From assembly GCF_030056655.1 (NCBI RefSeq), contig NZ_JASHIE010000001.1, positions 124,001 to 188,000 of the forward strand: 64,000 nt of DNA, in the 5' to 3' direction. Under the pieces are notes generated by a model. It searched no databases. It saw nothing but the letters and a program-made list of their open reading frames with translations, and had not been told where the DNA came from. This DNA is from Flectobacillus rivi. GTDB lineage: Bacteria; Bacteroidota; Bacteroidia; Cytophagales; Spirosomataceae. Below, piece by piece: positions 18,053 through 26,416 of the stretch. Both the position numbers and the translations under genes were made by a program. Each line of letters begins with the position of its first letter. Within the stretch, counting starts at the first letter, position 1.

Positions 18053-19213
18053 TTATTTTTCAAGCCATGATTGGTAGTATTTCCCATCATCAATTTTCAT
18101 GGCAGCCTCGGTCAACATCAAAGGCCTGAAAGTGTCTACCATCACAGCCAACTCGTGGGTTTCGGTTTTACCAATACTGCGTTCCATTGCTCCTGGGTGT
18201 GGTCCGTGTGGGATACCACCAGGATGAAGCGAAATATGTCCTTGAGCAATGTCATTACGACTCATAAAATCGCCATCTACATAATACAACACTTCGTCGG
18301 AATCGATATTGGAATGATTATAAGGTGCTGGAATACCCTTTGGATGATAGTCATACAACCTCGGACAAAACGAACAAACCACAAAAGCATCGGTATGGAA
18401 GGTTTGATGCACTGGCGGTGGTTGGTGAATACGCCCTGTAATCGGTTCAAAATTGTGAATCGAAAAGCCCCACGGATAGTTATAACCATCCCAGCCTGTC
18501 ACATCAAAGGGATGCGCAGCATATACCACTGAATGTAAGGTTTGTTGCTTTTTGATTTTTATCAAAAAATCACCCGTTTCGTTATGAGTTTCGAGTTGTT
18601 GAGGCAACTTGTAATCCCTTTCGCAAAAAGGCGAATGTTCCATCATTTGCCCAAAATGATTACGGTATCTTTTGGGAGTATAAATTGGATGAAATGATTC
18701 CACAAAAAACAGACGGTTATCTGCCGTGTCAAAATCAATCTGGTAAATCATCCCTCTTGGAATCACGAGATAATCGCCATACTCAAAAGGGATATTTCCC
18801 ATCATGGTGCGCAAAGTCCCCTTTCCTTTATGAATAAATAAAAGTTCGTCTGCGTCTGCATTTTTATAATAGTAAGTGCGAAGTGATTGCTGTGGAGCCG
18901 CCACACCAATGTGTAAATCATTGTTGACCATCAAGGTAACTCTGCTATCCAAAAAATCTTGTGCAGGCGCAACATTGAATCCAATAAGCTTTCGAGAAGC
19001 AATGTTTTTATCAACCGCAATTTTAGGAGCTGTTGAAATACTCTCGAGAATCTCCTTTACCTGCGTCGGACGATGGTGATGATACAACAATGAAGACATT
19101 CCATCGAAACCAATCGTTCCGAATAATTCTTCGTAAAACAAACCTCCAGTAGGTTTCTCAAACTGAATATGTCTTTTGGAGGGAATATCTCCCAAACGAT
19201 GATATATTGGCAT
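18053..19213 (-). CDS. hmgA: Homogentisate 1,2-dioxygenase
   Basis: This Fe(II) enzyme opens the homogentisate ring to maleylacetoacetate. The 386-residue cupin-fold protein has the family's late signature (HPGAMERSIGKTETHELAVMVDTF) carrying iron ligands, and upstream PVHQTFHTDAFVVCSFCPRLYDYHP. The length is somewhat shorter than the roughly 430-440 residues of the human and Pseudomonas enzymes but normal for this bacterial group. It is the first gene of the catabolic array on the minus strand. A perfect 30-bp palindrome lies 15 bp before its start codon, making it a likely regulated promoter. Confidence 0.94.
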   Translation of the reverse strand: MPIYHRLGDIPSKRHIQFEKPTGGLFYEELFGTIGFDGMSSLLYHHHRPTQVKEILESISTAPKIAVDKNIASRKLIGFNVAPAQDFLDSRVTLMVNNDLHIGVAAPQQSLRTYYYKNADADELLFIHKGKGTLRTMMGNIPFEYGDYLVIPRGMIYQIDFDTADNRLFFVESFHPIYTPKRYRNHFGQMMEHSPFCERDYKLPQQLETHNETGDFLIKIKKQQTLHSVVYAAHPFDVTGWDGYNYPWGFSIHNFEPITGRIHQPPPVHQTFHTDAFVVCSFCPRLYDYHPKGIPAPYNHSNIDSDEVLYYVDGDFMSRNDIAQGHISLHPGGIPHGPHPGAMERSIGKTETHELAVMVDTFRPLMLTEAAMKIDDGKYYQSWLEK

Positions 19214-19228
19214 GGCTATTATTGTTTT

Positions 19229-19258
19229 TACTAATATTTGTCATGACAAATATTAGTA
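19229..19258. promoter_or_regulatory. Perfect 30-bp palindrome upstream of hmgA (candidate operator)
   Basis: The 15-base half TACTAATATTTGTCA (19229-19243) is followed at once by its exact inverse. It lies 15 bp upstream of the hmgA start codon. A possible minus-strand promoter (TTG at 19289-19291, 20-bp spacer, TAAAATTG at 19261-19268) would start transcription inside it. The core TTGTC-AT-GACAA matches the spacing of TTGTT-AA-AACAA at the marR promoter. The palindrome is certain; MarR binding is inferred. Confidence 0.65.
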
Positions 19259-19467
19259 TGCAATTTTAAAGCTTATATTGATTAATTCCAAGAAAAAATT
19301 GATTAAAAATTATTTAGAAAGCTAAAAATGCATGATGGAAGAATGGTAGAAGTTTGTTTAAGAAGTTTTTTTGATGTTTCCGCAATCAGCAATCCTAAAT
19401 CTGAAATAACTATAAACAGTCATGTAGGAGCAAATAGATTTATATTCCCTTAACATTTCTCTAAACT

Positions 19468-19494
19468 TTGGGCTAAAGTGTAGACCTACCTTTG
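19468..19494 (+). promoter_or_regulatory. Promoter-like motif upstream of the PhoX-like gene
   Basis: TACCTTTG (19487-19494) fits the Bacteroidota -7 consensus TAnnTTTG. A TTTG ending at 19470 sits upstream with a 16-bp spacer, a little shorter than usual. Transcription would start about 50 bp before the start codon at 19553. Confidence 0.4.
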
Positions 19495-19552
19495 CTAGCG
19501 AAATTCAAAATGAAGGTTGGAAACTCAACCACATACAAGCATTTAATAATTT

Positions 19553-21040
19553 ATGAAAAAACTATTATCTATCTCTCTAGCATCGTCATTGGCGTTGGCT
19601 GGTTTAACTTCGTGTCAAAAAGATGAAAATGGTGTACCAAGTACACCCGTTGTTATCAAAGATTATTCTGTAAACCCTTCCTTGGTAACTACCCTTTCGG
19701 GTTTTGATGCTGTTAAAATTAATACCCTTATTAGCTCAGACGACAAACTGACAGACTCTCCTAATTTTGTATTCGGTGCACAACCAGACGGTGCGGGCTT
19801 GATGAAAAATCCATCGGGTGAAGGTTTTATCTTGATTAACAACCATGAAATTATTCGTTCGGTATCAAGAGTATATCTTGACAAAACCTTGAAACCAACC
19901 AAAGGCGAATACATCCTTGATGGTGACGGAGGAACATGGCGTTTGTGCTCAGCGACATTGGCTACTCCAGAAGTTCATGGATTTGGTCCAATGTTTTTGA
20001 CTGCGGGCGAAAGTGGTGCCGAATCTTTGGTTTATGGCATTAGTCCTCTTGCTGATATTTCGGGTAAAAAAGATGCTTCGAGAGTATTACCTGCTTTGGG
20101 TAAAGCTAGTATGGAAAATGCTGTACCACTTCCCAAAGAAGCTTTTGCAGGTAAAACTGTTATTATTATTGGAGAAGACGACACCAATGGTCAGTTGGTC
20201 GCTTATGTATCTAATACTGTTGGAGATTTGAACAATGGAAAATTGTATTTCTTGAAAAGAACCAACAGTGACCCTATCGAAACGAATATTGCTGTTGGAC
20301 AGAAATATGATGTAGAATTTGTAGAAATTGAAAATGCTAAAACCTTGACAGGTGCGCAGATTGCAGCCCTTTCGGTTACTAAAAATGTCATTCAATTCGC
20401 TCGTGTAGAGGATGTTGACTATGGAAAAGGTTCTGCTTCAAAAAATCGTGATATTTACTTTACTGCGACTGGTGTGAGTCAAAGTGACAAGAAAAGTCCT
20501 GTAGCTGGCAAAACTATGTGGGGACGTGTGTACCACTTAGCACTTGATGCTAGCAATCCATTAAAAGGAACGTTGGAAGCATTGGTAGACGGTGTTGTTG
20601 ACCCAGGTAATAGCATTGTAAACCCTGACAACATTTGTGTAACTGAAAACTACGTTTACATTCAGGAAGATGGTGACTCATTCTATGCTGACAATAAACA
20701 CGATGGTCGTGTGTGGCAATACAACATCGCTACGAAAGCATTGAAACCAATGATTGAAATGAATCACCGTCGCACAGATGCTACTTTCAATGCAAAATAT
20801 AACCCAATCAGTGTGAATACTTTGAGCTCTTGGGAATACGGTGCCATGCACGATATTTCTGAACTTGTGGGTATTCCTGGCACGTTTTTGTTGAACGTTC
20901 ACCCACACACTTGGCGTGATATGAAATATAGCAATGCAGATGGTAGTAACTCGACTGTTGCAAAAAGTATTACAGATAGTAGCACAGGATCATACGCAGA
21001 AGGCGGACAAGTTGTAATTTTGTCTGGCGTACCAAGATAA
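19553..21040 (+). CDS. PhoX-like (DUF839) phosphatase/beta-propeller lipoprotein
   Basis: This is a 495-residue exported lipoprotein. The signal ends in a lipobox (LAGLTSC) with the Cys at about residue 21. The body resembles the PhoX/DUF839 family of calcium- and iron-dependent alkaline phosphatases. Supporting segments are the early AGLMKNPSGEGFILINNHE, a central FARVEDVDYGKGS, and NPDNICVTENYVYIQEDGDS. It is shorter and more divergent than classical PhoX, so a non-phosphatase propeller is possible. A terminator follows, then a di-haem peroxidase gene on the same strand 96 bp away. No Pho-box was recognised. Confidence 0.65.
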   Translation: MKKLLSISLASSLALAGLTSCQKDENGVPSTPVVIKDYSVNPSLVTTLSGFDAVKINTLISSDDKLTDSPNFVFGAQPDGAGLMKNPSGEGFILINNHEIIRSVSRVYLDKTLKPTKGEYILDGDGGTWRLCSATLATPEVHGFGPMFLTAGESGAESLVYGISPLADISGKKDASRVLPALGKASMENAVPLPKEAFAGKTVIIIGEDDTNGQLVAYVSNTVGDLNNGKLYFLKRTNSDPIETNIAVGQKYDVEFVEIENAKTLTGAQIAALSVTKNVIQFARVEDVDYGKGSASKNRDIYFTATGVSQSDKKSPVAGKTMWGRVYHLALDASNPLKGTLEALVDGVVDPGNSIVNPDNICVTENYVYIQEDGDSFYADNKHDGRVWQYNIATKALKPMIEMNHRRTDATFNAKYNPISVNTLSSWEYGAMHDISELVGIPGTFLLNVHPHTWRDMKYSNADGSNSTVAKSITDSSTGSYAEGGQVVILSGVPR

Positions 21041-21085
21041 ACGAAAATCCTAGATCAATCATAAATAAAATCTCTCGTTAGTCAT

Positions 21086-21120
21086 ATTGCCCTTGGTTGT
21101 TATAATCAGGGGCAATTTTT
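21086..21120 (+). terminator. Terminator after the PhoX-like gene
   Basis: ATTGCCC (21086-21092) pairs with GGGCAAT (21110-21116), followed directly by TTTTT. It lies 45 bp past the stop codon, before the peroxidase gene. Confidence 0.7.
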
Positions 21121-21136
21121 ATTCTTAGATAGCACT

Positions 21137-22885
21137 ATGAAAAAATATACATTACTTTTCCTTATTTCTTTGCTATGGTCTTGCAAACCAGAGAATCCGA
21201 CTATTGCTTTCAAGAAACAAATGGCAAAGGATTTGGGCATTTTGAATGAACAAGTATCAAAACTACAGCAAGCTGTAGTTACCAAACAACCACAAGATTC
21301 TATACAAAAAGCTTTTCTTCAAGCTAGAATAGCCTATAAAAAAATTGAATTTATTACAGAATATTTCATGCCTTCTGCCACAAGATTAGTCAATGGCGCA
21401 CCTTTGAATGAGATTGAAATAGAAGAAAATATGATTAATGAGCCTGGTGGTTTTCAGGTGATTGAAGAATATGTATTTCCAAAAATCGATACGGCTAATC
21501 ATCAGGAGCTGGTTCATCAAATCAACAAACTGCAAACAGAACTCAAACGATACCAAACTTTACAGGAAATCGAATACATGCCAAGCCAATGTTTGGATGC
21601 CGCTCGTTTAGAGATTTTTAGGATAAGTTCTTTGGGATTGAGCGGGTTTGATACGCCTCTTTCACAAAACAAAATTGCCGAGAGCAAAGCGGCATTGGCT
21701 CATTTGCCTAATTATTTAAGCCTTTTTGGAGAGATAGATCACGATTTAGAAAAAGCATTTTCGGAGACTATTCAATTTTTAGAAAAACAAAGTAATGAGA
21801 GTTTCGATGCACTAACTTGTATCAAAAAGTATCTTCAACCGCTCACTAAAAGTCTGGTTAATTGGCAAAAAAGTCAAGAAATAGCGCCAATGAAAGATAC
21901 TCGTATTCTTTCTGCCGAGGCTAGTTCTTATTTTGACGCTAATGCTTTTAGTGGCGATTTTTATACACATAATTCGGACTCATATACCACTCCAGCCAAA
22001 ACAGAATTGGGTCAGATGTTATTTTTCGATCCTGTTCTTTCTAATGGAAATGGCATCAGTTGCGGTACTTGTCATCAGCCAGACAAAGCATTTACTGATG
22101 GACTCAAAAAAGCCAAAGGTATTTTAGGCAAACAAGTTCAACGCAATACTCCTACCCTCATGTATGCAGGCTTACAAAGCAAACAGTTTTATGATTTGAG
22201 TGTGAGTAGTTTGGAAGAACAAGCAGAAAAAGTGGTACATAACCCTTTAGAAATGAAGGGAAATTTAGAAAAGGCTTTATCTCTCATTGAAAAGGATGAA
22301 AAATATGCACAAGCTATTCAAAAAGCTTTTCCAAAAGTAAATAAACTAGAAACTAGACATTTGAGAAATGCCATAGCGTCTTATGTTCGCTCACTATCTC
22401 CTTTTAAGAGTCGTTTTGACCAATATATGAAAGGAAAAGGTATTTTGGATGACACCGAAAAAGTAGGATTTAACTTGTTTATGGGAAAAGCCAAATGTGG
22501 TACTTGTCACTTTTTTCCATTATTTAATGGAACTGTTCCTCCCGATTTCCAGAAAACAGAATCAGAGGTTTTGGGCATTTTTGACCAACCTCGAAGCAAA
22601 AAAATAGATAGGGATTTAGGACGTGGTACGTACAATCCACAGATTGCTGATTGGCATTTTGCTTTTAAAACACCCACCATTCGCAATATTGAAAAAACAG
22701 CACCTTATATGCACAACGGTGCCTATCCAGATTTGAACTCCGTAATTGACTTTTACGATCATGGTGGAGCCTTAGGATTGGGCGTAAATCTGGAAAATCA
22801 AACCCTTTCAGATGAACAACTCAAATTGAGCCAAGCCGAAAAAACAGCGCTTATCGCTTTTCTAAAAACACTTACAGATAGATAG
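21137..22885 (+). CDS. Di-haem cytochrome c peroxidase (MauG/CcpA family) with extra N-terminal helical domain
   Basis: This is a periplasmic lipoprotein-like protein of 582 residues (signal ending LLWSC). Residues about 25-250 form an alpha-helical domain resembling imelysin-type helical bundles. Residues about 285-580 form a bacterial cytochrome c peroxidase/MauG fold. Two c-type haem sites are visible: CGTCH (Cys309, Cys312, His313) and CGTCH (Cys454, Cys457, His458). The conserved TPTLMYAG and TPTIRNIEKTAPYMHNGAYPDL segments flank them. It would reduce hydrogen peroxide or oxidise a partner. The stop codon lies in a GATA tetranucleotide run. It converges on the LanB gene. Confidence 0.88.
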   Translation: MKKYTLLFLISLLWSCKPENPTIAFKKQMAKDLGILNEQVSKLQQAVVTKQPQDSIQKAFLQARIAYKKIEFITEYFMPSATRLVNGAPLNEIEIEENMINEPGGFQVIEEYVFPKIDTANHQELVHQINKLQTELKRYQTLQEIEYMPSQCLDAARLEIFRISSLGLSGFDTPLSQNKIAESKAALAHLPNYLSLFGEIDHDLEKAFSETIQFLEKQSNESFDALTCIKKYLQPLTKSLVNWQKSQEIAPMKDTRILSAEASSYFDANAFSGDFYTHNSDSYTTPAKTELGQMLFFDPVLSNGNGISCGTCHQPDKAFTDGLKKAKGILGKQVQRNTPTLMYAGLQSKQFYDLSVSSLEEQAEKVVHNPLEMKGNLEKALSLIEKDEKYAQAIQKAFPKVNKLETRHLRNAIASYVRSLSPFKSRFDQYMKGKGILDDTEKVGFNLFMGKAKCGTCHFFPLFNGTVPPDFQKTESEVLGIFDQPRSKKIDRDLGRGTYNPQIADWHFAFKTPTIRNIEKTAPYMHNGAYPDLNSVIDFYDHGGALGLGVNLENQTLSDEQLKLSQAEKTALIAFLKTLTDR

Positions 22886-22905
22886 ATAGATAGATAGATA
22901 GATAG
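22877..22905. repeat. GATA tetranucleotide microsatellite over the peroxidase stop codon
   Basis: Just over seven GATA units begin at the penultimate amino-acid codon of the peroxidase gene and include its TAG stop. Any frame through GATA repeats meets TAG within 12 bases, so changes in unit number would barely alter the protein. Confidence 0.9.
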
Positions 22906-22941
22906 GAGTTGTGAATGATGAATTGTGAATGATGAGTTAGT
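22906..22941. repeat. Family 3 repeat words next to the microsatellite
   Basis: GAGTTGTGAATGATGAATTG followed by TGAATGATGAGTTAG repeats the words seen upstream of phhA and before 60074. Confidence 0.55.
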
Positions 22942-22943
22942 AG

Positions 22944-23055
22944 TGTGCGAAGGATTTTGGGATTTCAGATTTCGGAAATGTAGGCTTCTATTTTTTTTAA
23001 CAAATAAAGATATCTCACATTATATCCGAAATCAGAAATCCCAAATCAGAAATTG
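22944..23055. repeat. Dispersed repeat family 2, copy A (long imperfect inverted repeat)
   Basis: The left arm GGGATTTCAGATTTCGGAAAT (22959-22979) and right arm ATCCGAAATCAGAAATCCC (23023-23042) are inverse. They are separated by an AT-rich spacer and preceded by GTGTGCGAAGGATTTT. It lies between the converging peroxidase and LanB genes, so its folded RNA could help terminate both. Confidence 0.75.
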
Positions 23056-23056
23056 T

Positions 23057-26000
23057 CTATCGCTTACTCCGAGCAATCAACGATTTATAATAGCGACTCA
23101 TAAAATCATAAATCAATAGCTCATGCGTGCGCTGTCCATCAGGAATTACCCGATTGATGGTCATGTGAATCAAATCACTGAGATATTTCGAGCGATAATT
23201 AATGTCTTGTTTTTCCAAAATAGTCTTAACGGTATTTGAGGTTTCTATCGAACGATTTTGAATAAGCGATAAAAGTGGCGCATATTCATGTTCTTCTGCC
23301 AACCCTAAAGCCAGAAATTGTTCGAGTGATGTACGGTTTTCTCTATATTTTGCATCAAGCAACAGCTTCATAGGTTTGTCCAGATTAAACTCTCTAGCAA
23401 AACTATCTCTCATCGACTCTATCAAAGAGAGCTTGTTTTGAGTGGTACATTCAAAGTCTTCCAACAAAATATCCAATGCTTTGCAAGCAAATATCCATCG
23501 TAAGCCATCTCTATTTTCCTTTGTGGTTACGTTGATAAAACCGAGCACCATATCGCTATCAGCCCCAAACCATTGTTCGGTTTCTTCCATAATATTTGCT
23601 CCATATCTTTCTAATTCACGTTCGTATGTGTCGACCAAAATTTGGGATATTCGATTATTTTCCTTAAAAATCAAAAGAGCCTGATTGATACTGGTTAATA
23701 CTTGAGCGATGGCATTAACATCTTTCAAATGGAATCGCAATCGAATATGCTTTTCGGGGTCTGCATAACGAATAAAGAACCAATTGTCTATCAAATTAGA
23801 GTCTTTCAAGTGCGTCAGCACAGGCGTAATCGCCTCCGAAAGAATGACCTCCGCTGACTGCACACCACAATAAACCTTGTAATAGAGCCATTCAGAACCT
23901 AGGGCAAATGACCTTTGTGTAGACTCAAGAGGCTTCACGAGAAGCGGCTTTGAAGTATAGTGCTTTTCTTTTTTTACTAAAAATGCAACTACCTGATTGG
24001 TAAAGCCTTTGTGTTGATTATTTTGGAAAATGGCAGAGTCTGGATTGAACAAAAACTCTTTAAGCGTAATTTCTGACCTATTTTTGATCGTATCTAACCA
24101 TGTTTGAACACTTAAAGGATTCTGAGTATTGACCAATAATTCATTGTCTGAATCTGATAAAACAAATCGTTGAGGTAGTTTCCATTCTTCAAGGAATAAA
24201 TCTAACGCTTCTTGATTTTCTGGTTGCTTGAGTAATTTCTCAAAATCCTTGCGTTGCAATTGCCAAGTAGCTGGTTCTAAAATCATGTTTTTAAAACAAA
24301 CTCTTGGGTAAAAAGAAGCTTCAGGATAAACTTTTTGCCAGTTAATGCCTACAGAATTTGTCTGACCTTGATGCTGTAAATCGCCTAAAAAACGATACAC
24401 AGGAACCGCATTATGGATATAGTTGTGCGCATTACTCAACCTTGGCACTATCTCTTTTTGTAGTCTTTTTGAGCGCAAAATCACTTTTCTAGCCATAATA
24501 TCTACCGAGACCATCAAATCATCCAAAGCCAATTGATTTGCTGACTCCACCGAAGATTTTGCCAAATACGGAATTTCATATTGCCGAAAAGCAGGGTGAA
24601 GAATGATATTTCCCACACGATTTTCAGGAAGGTGTACAATTTCTGCCAAAATTACCTCTGGATTTTGAGCCTGCTCCTGCTTGGTAATTTCCTTCGCTAC
24701 AGACAATATTTCCTCAGAAGCATGCGCGAAACGACCGATGATATTGACGGCACTCGAACCTCCAATATTTTCGAGATACATCGGATATTGACTATCTCCC
24801 GTCAAACGAAACATGACTGGAATAGACGCTGCCATGGGAAGTTTATCCGAAAATAGTTGTCCAATTTCTGTTTCCTGTAGGTCAATTTGAAAGGCGTTTT
24901 GGCGATAAGCTTCGAGCCATTGTTGAAACAGATATTGCTCCCATTTGCCCATTTGCCAAGATTTTGTGGAAGATATCTGCCCTTTTGCACTCAATCCTTC
25001 AGCGATAGGCGTCAATTGATTTTTACCTGTTATCCCATATCCTATACCAGCTTCGGTATCCAAAGCTACCAGCAAAGGCACTTCCTGTGCCTCGTATCTT
25101 TCATAAAATTGGTCGATAAATTGTTGCATCGTACCATTTTCGCTTGAAGTTTGTGCTTTATAGAGAAGCTCGATTGCCTCCGATATGTCCTCCTGTATAT
25201 CTTTTTGAATGAAAGTCTGTTCGAGTTGATTGATTCTGTCGGTTTGAAAGAGTTTGCCTTCCTCAAACGGAACACCCAAAGGCTGAAGTAATTCCATAAT
25301 TTGAGTATAATGTTCGACGGTACTATATGGCTGTTTATCAATATCTTCCAAAGCCCTTTCAACCCTTTGCAGAATAGACAAAATACCGTCTAAATCTCCG
25401 TTTTGATTGATTCGGGAAAGAATCATAATAAGTTGTTGTGTAAAAGTCTCACCCGTAATAGCAGGCTCCAACTCACTAACCAAGAGTTGCGTACTAATCA
25501 GTTCTGCCACAAAACCCAGCGCCTGTTCTAGGGTAATTTCGTCGTCTACTAAAGATGACGCTAATGCTAATAAAGTTGAACCTGATTGTGCTTTTTCTAG
25601 GATAAACTCAATATAAGGCGAATAATCGATGGCTGAAATCTGATGATGTCGCTTTCCATTTACATAACGATATTCCACATAACGAAACTCCTCCCCTAGT
25701 CGATACTGACTTGAATTAGGAAAATAAAGAATTCGTTGTGCTATCGCTGGAATTTCTGCTAAACGCTGTGCCAAAGCCCCAGCATAGTGCATATCTAGGC
25801 GCGTATGTCGGTGGAAGAATTCTGAAAATTGGATGGAAGTTTCGTCACTCCATTCGGCGACGGCACAACCTGCAAAGAGTCCAAATGGCGTACATCTCGA
25901 ACACATACGAGTGTAGTATTTTGATAAAGAAAATAAGATTTTTTGCTTCTTCTTCGCATCCACTTTTTCTTGATTTTTTAAAGCTTTGGCTTCTTCAAAA

Positions 26001-26146
26001 AGCACAGGGGAGGCTAAATACAGGGCTTCGGAGAAATGCGGATTTTCTAGTAGTTGCAAAAGAAAAGCTTCATCAAAATCATCATTAAAAGCAAATGCAG
26101 GTGTACGAATTATGAGTTGGGGTAGGAATTGGTAAATAGTTTTCAT
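23057..26146 (-). CDS. Full-length lantibiotic dehydratase (LanB) with fused C-terminal elimination domain
   Basis: This is a RiPP-modifying enzyme of 1029 residues. LanB proteins glutamylate Ser/Thr of a precursor using Glu-tRNA, then eliminate glutamate to form dehydroamino acids. The N-terminal glutamylation domain has Arg14 in QLIIRTP, the segment KYYTRMCSRCTPFGLFAG (Arg80, Arg84, Thr86) and Asp118 in HTRLDMH. These fall at or within three residues of the functional positions known in NisB. The C-terminal elimination domain (from about residue 740) has FFIRYADPEKHIRLRF, YERELERYG and the late His in DLIHMTINRVI. All signature residues I can check are present, so it should be active. No LanC, transporter or precursor gene is adjacent. 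Confidence 0.9.
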   Translation of the reverse strand: MKTIYQFLPQLIIRTPAFAFNDDFDEAFLLQLLENPHFSEALYLASPVLFEEAKALKNQEKVDAKKKQKILFSLSKYYTRMCSRCTPFGLFAGCAVAEWSDETSIQFSEFFHRHTRLDMHYAGALAQRLAEIPAIAQRILYFPNSSQYRLGEEFRYVEYRYVNGKRHHQISAIDYSPYIEFILEKAQSGSTLLALASSLVDDEITLEQALGFVAELISTQLLVSELEPAITGETFTQQLIMILSRINQNGDLDGILSILQRVERALEDIDKQPYSTVEHYTQIMELLQPLGVPFEEGKLFQTDRINQLEQTFIQKDIQEDISEAIELLYKAQTSSENGTMQQFIDQFYERYEAQEVPLLVALDTEAGIGYGITGKNQLTPIAEGLSAKGQISSTKSWQMGKWEQYLFQQWLEAYRQNAFQIDLQETEIGQLFSDKLPMAASIPVMFRLTGDSQYPMYLENIGGSSAVNIIGRFAHASEEILSVAKEITKQEQAQNPEVILAEIVHLPENRVGNIILHPAFRQYEIPYLAKSSVESANQLALDDLMVSVDIMARKVILRSKRLQKEIVPRLSNAHNYIHNAVPVYRFLGDLQHQGQTNSVGINWQKVYPEASFYPRVCFKNMILEPATWQLQRKDFEKLLKQPENQEALDLFLEEWKLPQRFVLSDSDNELLVNTQNPLSVQTWLDTIKNRSEITLKEFLFNPDSAIFQNNQHKGFTNQVVAFLVKKEKHYTSKPLLVKPLESTQRSFALGSEWLYYKVYCGVQSAEVILSEAITPVLTHLKDSNLIDNWFFIRYADPEKHIRLRFHLKDVNAIAQVLTSINQALLIFKENNRISQILVDTYERELERYGANIMEETEQWFGADSDMVLGFINVTTKENRDGLRWIFACKALDILLEDFECTTQNKLSLIESMRDSFAREFNLDKPMKLLLDAKYRENRTSLEQFLALGLAEEHEYAPLLSLIQNRSIETSNTVKTILEKQDINYRSKYLSDLIHMTINRVIPDGQRTHELLIYDFMSRYYKSLIARSKR

Positions 26147-26247
26147 GTGTCAAATGCTCAGTTTCACTTTTGACGCAATTTATAGTTAATCGACGAAAAA
26201 TAAAGATTTATAAGGAATTTATTTCAAGAACTGTATATCTTGTCCAC

Positions 26248-26282
26248 AAAAAAACGGCTTGAGTCATTACAAATCAAGCCGT
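26248..26282 (-). terminator. Terminator of the SusC/SusD transcript
   Basis: ACGGCTTGA (26254-26262) pairs with TCAAGCCGT (26274-26282). On the minus strand the stem is followed by a run of seven T. It separates susD from the LanB gene, implying LanB has its own promoter in about 100 bp. Confidence 0.8.
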
Positions 26283-26416
26283 CGTGAAGATAGCGGAGGT
26301 ATATTAAGAAATTAGTCTTTAAATAATCATAAAAACTAAATTCAAGCCCCAAACTAGATAATGGTATCAAAATTAGAAATCAAAGTACAACTCCTCATTC
26401 ACAATTTCTTGACTAT

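Noticed and set aside
22877..22905. Phase variation through the GATA run
   Set aside because: GATA repeats contain TAG in every reading frame within 12 bases, so unit-number changes cannot extend or truncate the protein usefully.
26147..26416. Lantibiotic precursor peptide next to LanB
   Set aside because: The 270-bp gap holds the susD terminator and no short Ser/Thr/Cys-rich reading frame; the 171-bp gap on the other side is repeat sequence.
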